This document shows positions 28,630-37,602 of a stretch of DNA of 64,000 nt, in pieces. Where the stretch lies: positions 1-64,000 of the forward strand of contig NZ_JAEDAK010000006.1 of NCBI RefSeq assembly GCF_016093275.1, read 5' to 3'. Origin of the DNA: Inhella proteolytica. Lineage in GTDB: Bacteria > Pseudomonadota > Gammaproteobacteria > Burkholderiales > Burkholderiaceae_C. Position 1 is the first letter of the stretch; each line of letters opens with the position of its first letter. The position numbers and the translations under genes are program-made. Under the pieces are notes generated by a model. The model was not told the DNA's origin. It did no database searches and saw only the letters and a list, made by a program, of their open reading frames with translations.

Positions 28630-30036
28630 TCAGGCCTGCAGCCTGAGCTTCAGCAGTCGCTGGCCCGGCAGCAGTACCTGGGCCTTGTCCTGGCCGATGG
28701 CGCGCCATTCCAGCAGGCCGATGGGCGACACCAGCGCGGCGCGTGCCAGGCCGGGGGCCAGGGCCAGCACGCGCAGGCGTTCGCGGCGCGGCTGCGGTGG
28801 GGCATGCAGGCGCGTGGCCAGGGCCTCGGGCAGCTCCAGCTCGCCCTGGCAGTGGCCCGCCACGCGCACAAAGCGCAGCCGGCCTTCGAAGGCCTCGTCT
28901 TGCAGCTCGGCCTGGAAGCGTGTGTGCCCGGTCGGGCAGTCGGCCGCCACCAGGTCCTTCGGCAGCGGGCGGAAGGGCGCGCTGAGCAGTTCGGCCGTGC
29001 GCTCGATGGCGGAAGTCCACAGCGCGTTCGACAGCAGGCTGACGCTGAGCTGCTGCTCGGGCCACAGCAGCAAGACGCTGCGCGCGCCGCTGGTGACGCC
29101 GGCATGGTGGCGCAGCGCCTGGCCTTCCAGGTCCTGCCCCAGGCGCCAGCCAAAGCCCATTTGGAAGTCGCGCTCGCCGGACGGTTCGCCGCTGTTCAAG
29201 CGCTGGGGTGTCCACATCCAGTCGCGCGTGGCGGCATCCACCACGCGGCCCTGCAGCACCCGGCCGCCCCATTCGGCCAGCGCGCCCGGCGTGGCCGCCA
29301 GGCCGCCGCCGCCCCAGGTGTAGCTGTAGTCGTGCGGCGCGGCGGGCTGAGGGCCTTGCGGCGTCAGCGTGTAGGGGCGGCTCATCGTCCGGTCCTGCGC
29401 GTCGTCGCTGCGGTCCACGCCGATGGCCAGGCCGGGCGTGGTGTGGCGGGCCAGGAAGTCCAGGTAGTTCAGGCCGCTGCGCGCCTCCACCACGGCGCTG
29501 AGCACGGTGTAGCCCCAGGAGGAATAGTGGAAGCGCGCGCCGGGTGCGCCGACGAGTTGGCGCGCCTGCAGATGTGTGGCGGTGGCCTCGCGCGCGCTGG
29601 CATGGGCCTGGTGGCCGCGCCCGCTGTCCTGCGCCTGGTAATGCGGCACGCCGGCGCTGTGCGCAGCCAGCTGCGCGCTGCTCAGCGGCGGCCAGTCGGG
29701 CGGCAGGGCCTCGCCCAGCAGCGGCTGCACCGGGGCCTCGGGGTCCAGCTGGCCCTGCTGCACCAGCTGCGCGGCGGCGGTGGCGGCAAAGAGCTTGGAC
29801 ACGCTGGCCAGGCGAAAGCGTGTGTCCGCCTGCACGGGCAGCTGCTGCGCCAGGTCGCGCAGCCCGCTGCTGCCCTGCCACACCAAGCGCCCCTGCTGCC
29901 ACACGGCCGCGCCCAGGCCGGGCACGCCGCTGCTCTCGCGCAGGGCGTCGAGCAGGGCCTGGGACTGCAGCTGCGGCGCGGGCGCGCTGAGGGCGGTGGC
30001 CAGCGTCAGCAAGGTGGGGGCCAGCAAGAAGCTCAT
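28630..30036 (-). CDS. Serine hydrolase (class C beta-lactamase-like)
   Basis: A 468-residue exported hydrolase. ATG 30036 gives a signal peptide (MSFLLAPTLLTLATALSAPAPQ). SxxK is in RLASVSKLFAATA, followed by the YxS-type motif in FHYSSWGYTVLSAVV and a late HHAGVTSG in the place of the third motif. A C-terminal beta-rich extension of about 110 residues follows the catalytic domain. Beta-lactamase activity itself is not implied; many members are esterases or peptidases. It forms an operon with the PhyH gene. Confidence 0.82.
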   Translation of the reverse strand: MSFLLAPTLLTLATALSAPAPQLQSQALLDALRESSGVPGLGAAVWQQGRLVWQGSSGLRDLAQQLPVQADTRFRLASVSKLFAATAAAQLVQQGQLDPEAPVQPLLGEALPPDWPPLSSAQLAAHSAGVPHYQAQDSGRGHQAHASAREATATHLQARQLVGAPGARFHYSSWGYTVLSAVVEARSGLNYLDFLARHTTPGLAIGVDRSDDAQDRTMSRPYTLTPQGPQPAAPHDYSYTWGGGGLAATPGALAEWGGRVLQGRVVDAATRDWMWTPQRLNSGEPSGERDFQMGFGWRLGQDLEGQALRHHAGVTSGARSVLLLWPEQQLSVSLLSNALWTSAIERTAELLSAPFRPLPKDLVAADCPTGHTRFQAELQDEAFEGRLRFVRVAGHCQGELELPEALATRLHAPPQPRRERLRVLALAPGLARAALVSPIGLLEWRAIGQDKAQVLLPGQRLLKLRLQA

Positions 30037-30149
30037 GGGCGAGGGGCGGAGCGAAAAGCGTGCAGTCTGCGGGCTGGCGGCTCGGGGCCCATCCGTCATG
30101 CCCGGGCGGCCGCGCGTACGCTGGCGGGCCTGCTGAACCCGAGCACCGC

Positions 30150-30713
30150 ATGAACCCGACCGATCTGCTGACCCCCCGCCTGCGCTTGTGCCCGCCGCGC
30201 GCCGAACAGGCCGAGGCCGTGGCCGCCTTTCTGGCCCGCAACACCGCCCATTTCGAACCCTGGGACCCGCCGCGGCCCGAGGGCCTGGCCACCGCGGCCT
30301 ACCAGCGCGATTCCTTGCCGCGCCAGGCCGAGGCCTTCGAGCAGGGCAGCTGCTACCGCTGGTACGTCGAGCCGCTGCAGCAGCCGGGCACGGTGATCGG
30401 CAAGCTGGAGGTCAGCGGCGTCTCGCGCGGCCCGCACCAGAGCGCCTTCTTCGGCTTCGCCATCGACCACGCGCACGAGGGCCAGGGCCTGATGCGCGAG
30501 GCCGCTGAGGCCGTCATCGCCGCCGCCTTCGGCCCCGGCATCCAGCTGCACCGCCTGCAGGCCGCGCACCAGCCGCAGAACCGGCGCAGCGCTGGCTTGC
30601 TGCAGCGCCTCGGCTTCACGCCCATCGGTCTGGCGCGGGGGTATCTGTTCATCCACGGCGAGTGGCGGGACCACCAGTTGGTGGAGCTGCTGAATCCGGC
30701 GTTCAGCTGGTAA
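30150..30713 (+). CDS. GNAT-family N-acetyltransferase (RimJ-like)
   Basis: A 187-residue acetyltransferase of the RimJ/RimL group. Evidence is TPRLRLCPPRAEQAEAVAAF at the N-terminus, the strand/helix region FGFAIDHAHEGQGLMREA (the Q/RxxGxG/A-type acetyl-CoA motif), and LQAAHQPQNRRSAGLLQRLGF with the conserved Asn. The usual ribosomal-protein targets cannot be confirmed. The start at ATG 30150 gives the family length. It converges with the next gene, with 3 bp between stops. Confidence 0.85.
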   Translation: MNPTDLLTPRLRLCPPRAEQAEAVAAFLARNTAHFEPWDPPRPEGLATAAYQRDSLPRQAEAFEQGSCYRWYVEPLQQPGTVIGKLEVSGVSRGPHQSAFFGFAIDHAHEGQGLMREAAEAVIAAAFGPGIQLHRLQAAHQPQNRRSAGLLQRLGFTPIGLARGYLFIHGEWRDHQLVELLNPAFSW

Positions 30714-30716
30714 GGC

Positions 30717-31577
30717 TCAAACCATGGGTCCGGCGGGCCGCCAGCGCTGGCGCAGCAGGGCCCACAGCTGTGGCGCTAGCGCGGCCACCATGCCGGTCAG
30801 CAGCAGGGGCATCAGGACGCCCGCCAGGCTGAACGGGGCGGCGTACAGGATGGCCCATGCCAGGCCTGCCGCAGCGGCCTGTGCCAGCAGGGTGCGCCCG
30901 ATGTGGAGCTCTTCCCGGTGCAGCCGGCGAAAGAAGCCTGCGGTGCCATGCACCCAAAGCAGCAAGGCAGGTAGGGCACCGGCTGCGCTCAGCCCATCCT
31001 CCACCCAGACTGCGCGACGCGCGGCTCGGGCCCTGTCTTCGATCTCCTGGCGCAGGGCTGCCAGGCCTTGCTGCGTGGGCTCCAGGTTCAGACGGTGCAG
31101 CCGGGGAGCAGCACTGCGGAACACAGGCCTCCAGTCCAATCCGTCCACGCGTTCGAGCTTGTCCAGCAATGCGTCTGGAGTTACTTCGGACGACTGCAGC
31201 TCCAAGCTGACCCGCAGCTGCTCCATGAAGGCCTGGGTCGTCGGTTCCATCGGCTCCCAATAGCCCTGCGAGATGCTCAGCACATAAAGACCGGGCTCGC
31301 CCTGCAGGCCTGCCCGTGCGGCGAAGCGGGCCGTGAACGCGGCTTGCGCCGGCTCGACCGGCAATAGCGTCAGCAGCCGCCTGCAGCCTCGATCCGCTTG
31401 CTCCAGCACCTGGAACTCCGTGCTGCATGCCTGGTGCTGGCCGGCGCAGTGCAGCACCGTGAGGCGCCGAAGCGCCGAGCAAGACAGGGCCTGCGCCGCG
31501 CCGGTACCGATCAGCAACAGGGTGACCAACAGGGTCCGCAACGAGCGGGCAAGCGGGGCGGCTTGGGCATGGGGCAT
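30717..31577 (-). CDS. Membrane-associated protein of unknown function
   Basis: Not recognised. The 286-residue product has a signal or TM segment (LARSLRTLLVTLLLIGTGAAQALS), a Cys-containing extracytoplasmic part (CSALRRLTVLHCAGQHQAC, GCRRLLTLL) and two C-terminal hydrophobic segments (LLAQAAAAGLAWAILYAAPF; LMPLLLTGMVAALAPQLW). This suggests an inner-membrane protein with a periplasmic domain. The start is placed at ATG 31577, just before the signal-like segment. Confidence 0.55.
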   Translation of the reverse strand: MPHAQAAPLARSLRTLLVTLLLIGTGAAQALSCSALRRLTVLHCAGQHQACSTEFQVLEQADRGCRRLLTLLPVEPAQAAFTARFAARAGLQGEPGLYVLSISQGYWEPMEPTTQAFMEQLRVSLELQSSEVTPDALLDKLERVDGLDWRPVFRSAAPRLHRLNLEPTQQGLAALRQEIEDRARAARRAVWVEDGLSAAGALPALLLWVHGTAGFFRRLHREELHIGRTLLAQAAAAGLAWAILYAAPFSLAGVLMPLLLTGMVAALAPQLWALLRQRWRPAGPMV

Positions 31578-31648
31578 GGCCCCGATGGTGCCCGAACCAA
31601 AGCCCCGGCATTTCCGCCGGAGGCTCGACCCTGGCAAGCTGCCACCCC

Positions 31649-33100
31649 ATGAGCCTCTCCCTGCCCTTCGACAACAGCTACGCCCGCGAACTCCCTGGCC
31701 TGTACGTGGACTGGCCGCCGGCTGCCGCGCCGGCGCCGCGCCTGCTGTTCCTGAACCAAGCCCTGGGTGCCGAACTGGGCCTGCCGCCGCTGGCCGAAGA
31801 CCAGGCCGCCGCCCTGTTCGCCGGCAACGCGCTGCCCGCCGGTGCCCAGCCGATTGCGCAGGCCTATGCCGGCCACCAGTTCGGCGGCTTCTCGCCCAGC
31901 CTGGGCGATGGGCGCGCGCTGCTGATCGGCGAGCTGATCGATGCGAGCGGCCAGCGCCGCGACCTCGCCTTCAAGGGCTCGGGCCGCACGCCCTTCTCGC
32001 GCGGGGGCGATGGCAAGGCGGCGGTGGGGCCGATGCTGCGCGAGGTGCTGATCGGCGAGGCCATGCATGCCTTGGGCGTGCCGACCACGCGTGCGCTGGC
32101 CGTGGTGGCCACGGGCGAGTCGGTCTACCGCGAAGAGGCCCTGCCCGGCGCGGTGCTGACGCGCGTGGCCGCCAGCCATCTGCGCGTGGGCACCTTCCAG
32201 TACTTCGCCGCGCGCGGCGAATTCGAGCAACTGGCGCGCCTGGCCGATTACGCGATCGCCCGCCACGACCCCGGCTTGAGCGCGCACCCCGAGCGCCTGA
32301 TCGAGTTCCTGCGTGCCGTGAGCGCGCGCCAGGCCCGCCTGATCGCGCAGTGGATGAACCTCGGCTTCATCCATGGCGTGATGAACACCGACAACATGAC
32401 GATTTCGGGCGAGACCATCGACTACGGCCCCTGCGCCTTCATGGAGGCCTACGACCCCGCCACCAAGTTCAGCTCGATCGACCAGCGCGGCCGCTATGCC
32501 TACGGCAACCAGCCGCCCATCGCGCAATGGAACCTGGCCCGCCTGGCCGAGGCGCTGCTGCCCCTGCTGGCCGACCCCGAAGGCCCCGAGAGCGCGATGG
32601 ACGCCGCCGTGGCCCAGGTCACCGCGGTGCTGGACGGCTTTCCGGCCCTGTACGAGGCCGCGCTGCGCGCCGGCCAGGCGCGCAAGCTGGGGAGCGCAGA
32701 CGCCGCACTCAGCGATGACTGGCTGGCCCTGCTGCAGCAGGGCAAGGCCGACTTCACCGCCAGCCACCGCGCGCTGGCCGCGGCGCTGGAGGGCGACGAA
32801 ACCCCGCTGCGCCGCCGCTTTGAAAGCACGGAAGGCCTGGACGCCTGGCTGGCACGCTGGCGCGCCGCCTGCGCGGCCACGCCGGCTGAATTGCGGGCCG
32901 CCAACCCGGCGGTGATTCCGCGCAACCACCGCGTCGAAGAGGCGCTGGCTGCCGCGTCCGAAGCAGACGATCTCACCCTCTTCGAGGCGCTGCTGGTCGC
33001 GCTGCGCCGGCCCTTTGACGAGGACCCCGCGCGGGCCCGCTTCACCGAGCCCGCACCGCCCGCGCAGGCGGCCTGCTACCGCACCTTCTGCGGCACCTGA
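31649..33100 (+). CDS. selO: Protein adenylyltransferase SelO (YdiU family)
   Basis: A 483-residue pseudokinase that transfers AMP to Ser/Thr/Tyr of target proteins and is linked to redox stress. Typical motifs are YAGHQFGGFSPSLGDGRA, LAFKGSGRTPFSRGGDGKA, REVLIGEAMHALGVPTTRAL, GFIHGVMNTDNM and the DYGPCAFM metal site. The protein ends FCGT: the Cys three residues from the C-terminus is where selenoprotein members carry selenocysteine. Length is normal for the bacterial family. No operon partner is obvious. Confidence 0.95.
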   Translation: MSLSLPFDNSYARELPGLYVDWPPAAAPAPRLLFLNQALGAELGLPPLAEDQAAALFAGNALPAGAQPIAQAYAGHQFGGFSPSLGDGRALLIGELIDASGQRRDLAFKGSGRTPFSRGGDGKAAVGPMLREVLIGEAMHALGVPTTRALAVVATGESVYREEALPGAVLTRVAASHLRVGTFQYFAARGEFEQLARLADYAIARHDPGLSAHPERLIEFLRAVSARQARLIAQWMNLGFIHGVMNTDNMTISGETIDYGPCAFMEAYDPATKFSSIDQRGRYAYGNQPPIAQWNLARLAEALLPLLADPEGPESAMDAAVAQVTAVLDGFPALYEAALRAGQARKLGSADAALSDDWLALLQQGKADFTASHRALAAALEGDETPLRRRFESTEGLDAWLARWRAACAATPAELRAANPAVIPRNHRVEEALAAASEADDLTLFEALLVALRRPFDEDPARARFTEPAPPAQAACYRTFCGT

Positions 33101-33117
33101 AGCGGCACCTGAAGCGG
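33090..33117 (+). repeat. Short tandem duplication at the selO 3' end
   Basis: GCGGCACCTGAA occurs twice in a row, followed by GCGG, spanning the selO stop codon. It looks like a simple replication-slippage duplication without a clear function. Confidence 0.5.
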
Positions 33118-33149
33118 CCTATGCTGGCCTCGAAAAGGAGGCCGGAGCG

Positions 33150-34118
33150 ATGTTGAAGTGGATGCTGATCACCCTTGCCGCGGCCCTGCTGCCGCTGGCC
33201 GCCTGGGTGACGCAGCGCTTCCGCGCCGACATGGCCGAGGCCTACGCCCGCCTGCAGACGGGTTCGCAGCTGCTGACCACGCCGCAGGAGGCCATCGAGT
33301 ACCGCGTGCAGGGCCAGGGCGCAGCGGTGCTGGTGGTGCATGGCAGCGGGGGCGGCTTCGACCAGGGCGAGCTGCTGGCCGAGGCCACGCTGGGCTCGGG
33401 CTGGCGGCTCGTCATTCCCTCGCGCTTCGGCTACCTGCGCTCCAGCCTGCCGGCGCAGGCGAGCTTCGAGGCCCAGGCCCACGCCTATGCCCGCCTGCTG
33501 GACCACCTGGGCCTGCCGCGGGTGGCGGTGCTGGCCTTCTCGCAGGGCGGGCCCTCGGCGCTTTGGTTCGCGCGCCTCTACCCGCAGCGCGTGTCGGCGC
33601 TGGTGCTGCTGTCGGCCGGTGTGGCGCGGTCCGCCGAGGCCGCGCAGCAGCAGGCCGATGCCAAGGGCGCGGCGCTGATGCGCCTGTTCCAGCACGACTT
33701 CGCCTACTGGGCGCTGACGAAGGCCTTGCCGGATCGCTTTCTGGACCTGATGGGCGTGGACGCCGCGGTGCGCGCCGCCCTGCAGCCGGCGCAGCGCCGC
33801 CTGGCCGACGCACTGCTGCAGCGCATGAACCCGGTGGCCCCGCGCGCGGCCGGGGCGCGCCTGGACAACCAGGCCGAACTGCCCGGTGCCGAGACCCTCG
33901 CCGCCATTCGCGCCCCCACCCTGGTGCTGCATGCGCGCGATGACGGCCTGCAGCGCTTCCACAACGCCGAATCCGCCGCCCGCCACATCCCCGGCGCCCG
34001 CCTGCTGGCCTTTGATCGCGGCGGGCATTTGCTGCTGGCCGTGGAAAACGCGGCCGTGCGCCGCGCCGTGGCCGAGCACTTGCAAGCGCACCCTAGCGTG
34101 GCGCCACCCGCCGAGTAG
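33150..34118 (+). CDS. Alpha/beta hydrolase with N-terminal membrane anchor
   Basis: A 322-residue hydrolase with a hydrophobic N-terminus (MLITLAAALLPLAAWVTQRF region) that may anchor it. VLVVHGSGGGFDQG gives the oxyanion HG motif. The nucleophile elbow reads AFSQGGPS, with Ala where Gly is usual, the acid is in LHARDDGL and the His in DRGGHLLL. A complete catalytic triad is therefore visible. AGGAGG at 33135-33140 supports ATG 33150. The 3' end overlaps the convergent pseudogene by 26 bp. Confidence 0.8.
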   Translation: MLKWMLITLAAALLPLAAWVTQRFRADMAEAYARLQTGSQLLTTPQEAIEYRVQGQGAAVLVVHGSGGGFDQGELLAEATLGSGWRLVIPSRFGYLRSSLPAQASFEAQAHAYARLLDHLGLPRVAVLAFSQGGPSALWFARLYPQRVSALVLLSAGVARSAEAAQQQADAKGAALMRLFQHDFAYWALTKALPDRFLDLMGVDAAVRAALQPAQRRLADALLQRMNPVAPRAAGARLDNQAELPGAETLAAIRAPTLVLHARDDGLQRFHNAESAARHIPGARLLAFDRGGHLLLAVENAAVRRAVAEHLQAHPSVAPPAE

Positions 34119-34609
34119 GCCGGCGCGCCGAGGCGATGCGCAGGGCCAGCTGCATCGGTTCGGCCTGCGCCAGGTTGCACAGCACGATCACCGTCAGCTC
34201 CGGCGCGGCCGCATGCAGGTAGGCGATCTTGAAGCCCTGCCAGGCGCCTTCGTGGCGGTAGCCGGCCAGCGGGTCGGGTGGGCCGGGCAGCTCCCAGCCC
34301 AGGCCGTAGGGGTGGGTGCTGCCGTCGTTCAGGCGCACGGGCGTGAACACCTGCTGCCAGCTGGCCGCGCTCAGCAGCGCGCGGCGGCACACGGTGCTCC
34401 AGGTTCGCCCAGCCATAGCCCCGGGCGTGCAGCAGCTGCCCGCGCTGCACCACGGCCACGGCCGCGCCGGGGATGCGGCGCTCGCGCAGGTCCGCTTGCA
34501 CCAGCGCGTCGATGCTGCGCGCTGCATCGGGTTTGGCCGCCGCGCCCGGCGCCAGCGTGGCCGCGGTCCAGCCCAGCAGCATGCGACGCTGCAGCCGGGG
34601 GGCGTTCAC
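34093..34609 (-). pseudogene. Decayed serine hydrolase (beta-lactamase family)
   Basis: The first part, from GTG 34609, reads a signal peptide and a normal family N-terminus (RSIDALVQADLRERRIPGA, VAVVQRGQLLHARGYGWANL). After about 60 codons the frame shifts. The other frame continues with a normal C-terminal part (LNDGSTHPYGLGWEL, YRHEGAWQGFKIAYL, LTVIVLCNLAQAEP). The middle of the domain, which should carry SxxK and YxN, is missing, so this is an internal deletion plus frameshift and not an active enzyme. The GTG overlaps the stop of the upstream J-domain-like gene as GTGA, suggesting the intact ancestor was translationally coupled. Confidence 0.75.
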
Positions 34610-35709
34610 CAGCCCTCCGGCCGTGCCTCGGCGCGCATGCGCTTGATCCAGCGCTTGGCCTTGTCGCGTTCGCGCAGTGCGTCCAGGTCGCGCCCGGCCA
34701 GGAAGACCTCGCCGCGCCAGGCGGCCTGGGCCTGCGTCAGCAGCGGGGCCAGGCGTGCCGGTTCGGGCTCGCGCTCGGGGTTCAGCTCGAACTGCGCGCA
34801 GAACTGCGCGGCGCGCTGCTTGAGCTCGGCGCGCAGCTCGTCCAGCTGCTCCTGCAGCACGGCGTTGAAGTGCTGGATCTGCGCCTCGCTCGCGCGGCGC
34901 AGGTGCTGGGCATCGATCTGCTCCACCTCCAGCTGCAGGCCCAAGAGCGCGAGCAGGTCCTCGGCCGCGTAGGCGGCGTTCACGCGCTGCATCAGCGCGG
35001 TGCGGCGGGCGGCTTCCTCGGCATCGGGGGCGCGGTCGGGGTGCAGGGCGCTGGCCAGCTTGCGGAACACCTCGCGCAGGGTCTGCTGTGTCTGGGCCTG
35101 GGCGGCTTCCTGCTGTGCCTGTCGGCGCAGCTGCGCGGCCGTGGGCTTGCGGCGCGCCTTGCGCGCGGCGGCCTCGGCTTCGGCATCGGCCTGCTGCTGG
35201 TCCAGCTGGGCGCGCACGTGGCGGAACAGCTCGTCGGGGCTGGCGAAGTCTTCGTCCTCCAGGTCCAACCCGGTGTGCGCGGCCAGCGCGGCTTTCAGGC
35301 GCTGCAGCTCCAGGGCCTGGGCGCGGTCCAGCGCCAGGTCGGCATGGCGGTCGTGCAGGGCCTTCCAGTGCGCGCGCTCGGCGGTGCTCAGCGCCGCGTC
35401 GGCCAGGGCCTCCTGAGCCAGATTGCAGGCGATGTCGCGCATCACCGCGCGCTCGCCCGCCGTCCAGCCCTTGGGCTCGGCCAGCCAGGCGTCCAGCTGC
35501 GTGGCCACGGCACGGCGCAGCGCCAGGGCTTCGGCGCGCAGCGGCGCCACCTGCTGGGCAAAGGCGGCGGCGAAGGGCGGCAGGGCGTCGTCCCAGGCCT
35601 GCAGCTTCTGGCGTGCGCCGTCCAGCTGCTTTTGCAGCTGGTTGAACTTGCGCTGCGCGGGGCCGAGCGCGGCGTCCGGGGGCTGAGGGATGGTGAGCAG
35701 GCGGGCCAT
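34606..35709 (-). CDS. J-domain-like coiled-coil protein
   Basis: A 367-residue, highly charged, mostly helical protein. Around residues 205-260 the sequence LREVFRKLASALHPDRAPDAEEAARRT...MQRVNAAYAAEDLLALL resembles a J domain, including the HPD motif needed to stimulate Hsp70. The J-like region is central rather than N-terminal, flanked by long coiled-coil-like segments rich in Gln/Ala/Arg. The classical DnaJ Gly/Phe and zinc-finger regions are absent. It could act as a specialised DnaK co-chaperone (inference). ATG 35709 is chosen as the likely start; the extension upstream adds only Pro/Gly-rich residues. Confidence 0.65.
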   Translation of the reverse strand: MARLLTIPQPPDAALGPAQRKFNQLQKQLDGARQKLQAWDDALPPFAAAFAQQVAPLRAEALALRRAVATQLDAWLAEPKGWTAGERAVMRDIACNLAQEALADAALSTAERAHWKALHDRHADLALDRAQALELQRLKAALAAHTGLDLEDEDFASPDELFRHVRAQLDQQQADAEAEAAARKARRKPTAAQLRRQAQQEAAQAQTQQTLREVFRKLASALHPDRAPDAEEAARRTALMQRVNAAYAAEDLLALLGLQLEVEQIDAQHLRRASEAQIQHFNAVLQEQLDELRAELKQRAAQFCAQFELNPEREPEPARLAPLLTQAQAAWRGEVFLAGRDLDALRERDKAKRWIKRMRAEARPEGW

Positions 35710-35755
35710 GGGGCGCGGATTGTCCGGCCCGCCCCGGCCCACTCACTGCCAGCCC

Positions 35756-36181
35756 CTACTTGGCCTGGATGCGGTGCACGTACTCGATCAGCGTCAGGAT
35801 GCGGGCGCGCACATAGGCTTCGGGGTCATAGGGCAGCTCGCCGTAGTACTCGCCCGCCTGCAGTCGGTACTCGCGGCCCCAGACCGGCATGTCGCGCGTG
35901 CCATGCGCGGGCAGATTGCCGGCCTCGATGGCTTCGTACATGCGGGCGATCGGCAGCACGCCGCCGTTCTGCTTGGCCAGCAGCGTCAGATCCGGCGTGC
36001 GCCGTGTCAGCAGCTCGGCCAAGGGGCCATTGCCCTTGCCCGACACCCCATGACAGGCCGCGCACTTGGATTCGAACTCCCGCTTGCCGAAGTCGACCCG
36101 CTCGCGCGGGGTCTGGGCTCCGGCGGCCACGGCCAGGGCCGCGCAGGCCAGACCGGAAAGAAGATGTGCGACTTGAACCAT
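35756..36181 (-). CDS. Class I c-type cytochrome, periplasmic
   Basis: A 141-residue protein with a signal peptide (MVQVAHLLSGLACAALAVAAGA), one haem-binding CAACH motif (KCAACHGVSGKGNG) and a candidate Met ligand in GTRDMPVWG. It is likely a soluble periplasmic electron carrier. A strong AGGAGGGTGTC ribosome binding site precedes ATG 36181. It stands alone; no oxidase or dehydrogenase partner is adjacent. Confidence 0.88.
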   Translation of the reverse strand: MVQVAHLLSGLACAALAVAAGAQTPRERVDFGKREFESKCAACHGVSGKGNGPLAELLTRRTPDLTLLAKQNGGVLPIARMYEAIEAGNLPAHGTRDMPVWGREYRLQAGEYYGELPYDPEAYVRARILTLIEYVHRIQAK

Positions 36182-36286
36182 GACACCCTCCTGAAAGCAT
36201 CCCAGCATGGCCCCGGCGCTGGCGGCCGGCTTTGACTTGGCGCAAGGCCAGGAGGGCGTGGCCGGGGCGGCAGGCCGCCCGCTGCC

Positions 36287-36784
36287 TCAGCGCGGGGCCG
36301 CGGGCGCCGGCAGCTGCAGCTGCTGCGCCACCGCCAGGCATTGGCGAATGTGCTGCTCGCACACCCACTTCAGCGCGGAATAGGTGAGCAGGGCCGACAC
36401 CGCCTGCCCCGCCACCGGCACGAACTTCGCCGCCTGCTGGGTGGTCAGGCGCACGCCCACGGCGGCCAGCGCCTTCAGGATGAGATCGCGCGTGATGAGC
36501 CGCCCGATCAGCAGGCTGCCGCCAGCGCTCACCGCCTTCAGCACCGCCACCTTGCGCTCGGGCGCCAGGTGCTCGATCTGCTCGGGCGTGAGCCCGAAGG
36601 CGAGGTTGATCTGCGGGATCAGGCGCAGCAGGATGCCGACATCGGTGGCCCAATCCAGCATCGGCACCGGCACCGCCGCTACTCCCGCGGCCAGCAGGGC
36701 GCGCTTGCGCACCAGGTTGCGGCAGTGCCGCACGGCGGCTTCCAGGTGGGGCGGGATGGGTTCAGGCAAACGCATGGCGGCCAT
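36287..36784 (-). CDS. DUF697-like small membrane-associated protein
   Basis: A 165-residue protein with two amphipathic/hydrophobic regions: RALLAAGVAAVPVPMLDWATDVGILLRLIPQ and TTQQAAKFVPVAGQAVSALLTYSAL (the longer one runs about residues 30-60). The VPVPMLDWATDVGILL pattern resembles DUF697-type domains often attached to small GTPases, but no GTPase is present. The assignment is by resemblance only. The start could be ATG 36784 or ATG 36775. It follows map on the same strand by 23 bp. Confidence 0.55.
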   Translation of the reverse strand: MAAMRLPEPIPPHLEAAVRHCRNLVRKRALLAAGVAAVPVPMLDWATDVGILLRLIPQINLAFGLTPEQIEHLAPERKVAVLKAVSAGGSLLIGRLITRDLILKALAAVGVRLTTQQAAKFVPVAGQAVSALLTYSALKWVCEQHIRQCLAVAQQLQLPAPAAPR

Positions 36785-36807
36785 GGTGCCAGTCTGCCGC
36801 GGGCGGC

Positions 36808-37602
36808 TCAGGCGATGGGCGGATAGTCCCCACAACCCTCCGGCCAGGGTGTCAGCACTTCGAAGCCCTGCGGCGTCACCGCCACCATGTGCTCCCATTG
36901 GGCCGATAGCGACCCATCGGCCGTCACCACCGTCCAGCCGTCCTTCAGCAGCTTCACCTTGCGCCCACCCGCATTGATCATGGGCTCCACCGTGAAGATC
37001 ATGCCGGCCTGCAGGCGCAGACCCTGGCCGCGCTGGCCGTAGCTCAGCACATCGGGCTCGGTGTGGTACGCGGTGCCGATGCCATGGCCGCCGTAGTCGC
37101 GCACATCGGTGTAGCCACCCTGCTTCGTCACGGCCTGGATGGCATGCCCGACATCGCCCAGCGTGGCGCCGGGCCGCACCTGCAGGATGCCGGCGCGCAT
37201 CGCCAGGTAGGCGCTGTCCACCAGCTGGCGCGCCGCGGGGCTCACCGTGCCCACGCAGTACATCCGGCTGGTGTCGCCAAACCAGCCCTCGTGCACCAGG
37301 GCCACATCCAGGTTGACGATGTCCCCGTCCTTCAGCACGTCCCGAGCCGAGGGCACGCCGTGGCAGACCGTGGCGTTCACCGAGGTGCACAAGGTGTGCT
37401 TGAAACCGTGGTAACCCACATTGGCGGGCCGGCAGCGCAGCTCCTGCACGATGAAATCATGGCAGCGCTGGTCCAGCTCCAGCGTGCTGACGCCCGCCTT
37501 CACATGGGGCGCAATCATCTGCAGCACCGCCGCCGCGCGCTCGCCGGCGGCCCGGGCGCGGGCGATCTCGTCGGGCGAGCGCAGGGCGATGGCGGCCTTC
37601 AT
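36808..37602 (-). CDS. map: Type I methionine aminopeptidase
   Basis: A 264-residue metallopeptidase that removes N-terminal Met. The metal ligands are in DIVNLDVALVHEGWFGDTSRM (two Asp), GGHGIGTAYHTEPDV (His) and MIFTVEPMIN (Glu), with the last Glu in QWEHMVAV. GYHGFKHTLCTSVNATVCHG is typical. In Burkholderiales the housekeeping map usually lies next to rpsB; this one is coupled to a ParD-like gene, so it may be a second paralogue. Its start overlaps the ParD-like stop by 4 bp (ATGA). Confidence 0.93.
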   Translation of the reverse strand: MKAAIALRSPDEIARARAAGERAAAVLQMIAPHVKAGVSTLELDQRCHDFIVQELRCRPANVGYHGFKHTLCTSVNATVCHGVPSARDVLKDGDIVNLDVALVHEGWFGDTSRMYCVGTVSPAARQLVDSAYLAMRAGILQVRPGATLGDVGHAIQAVTKQGGYTDVRDYGGHGIGTAYHTEPDVLSYGQRGQGLRLQAGMIFTVEPMINAGGRKVKLLKDGWTVVTADGSLSAQWEHMVAVTPQGFEVLTPWPEGCGDYPPIA

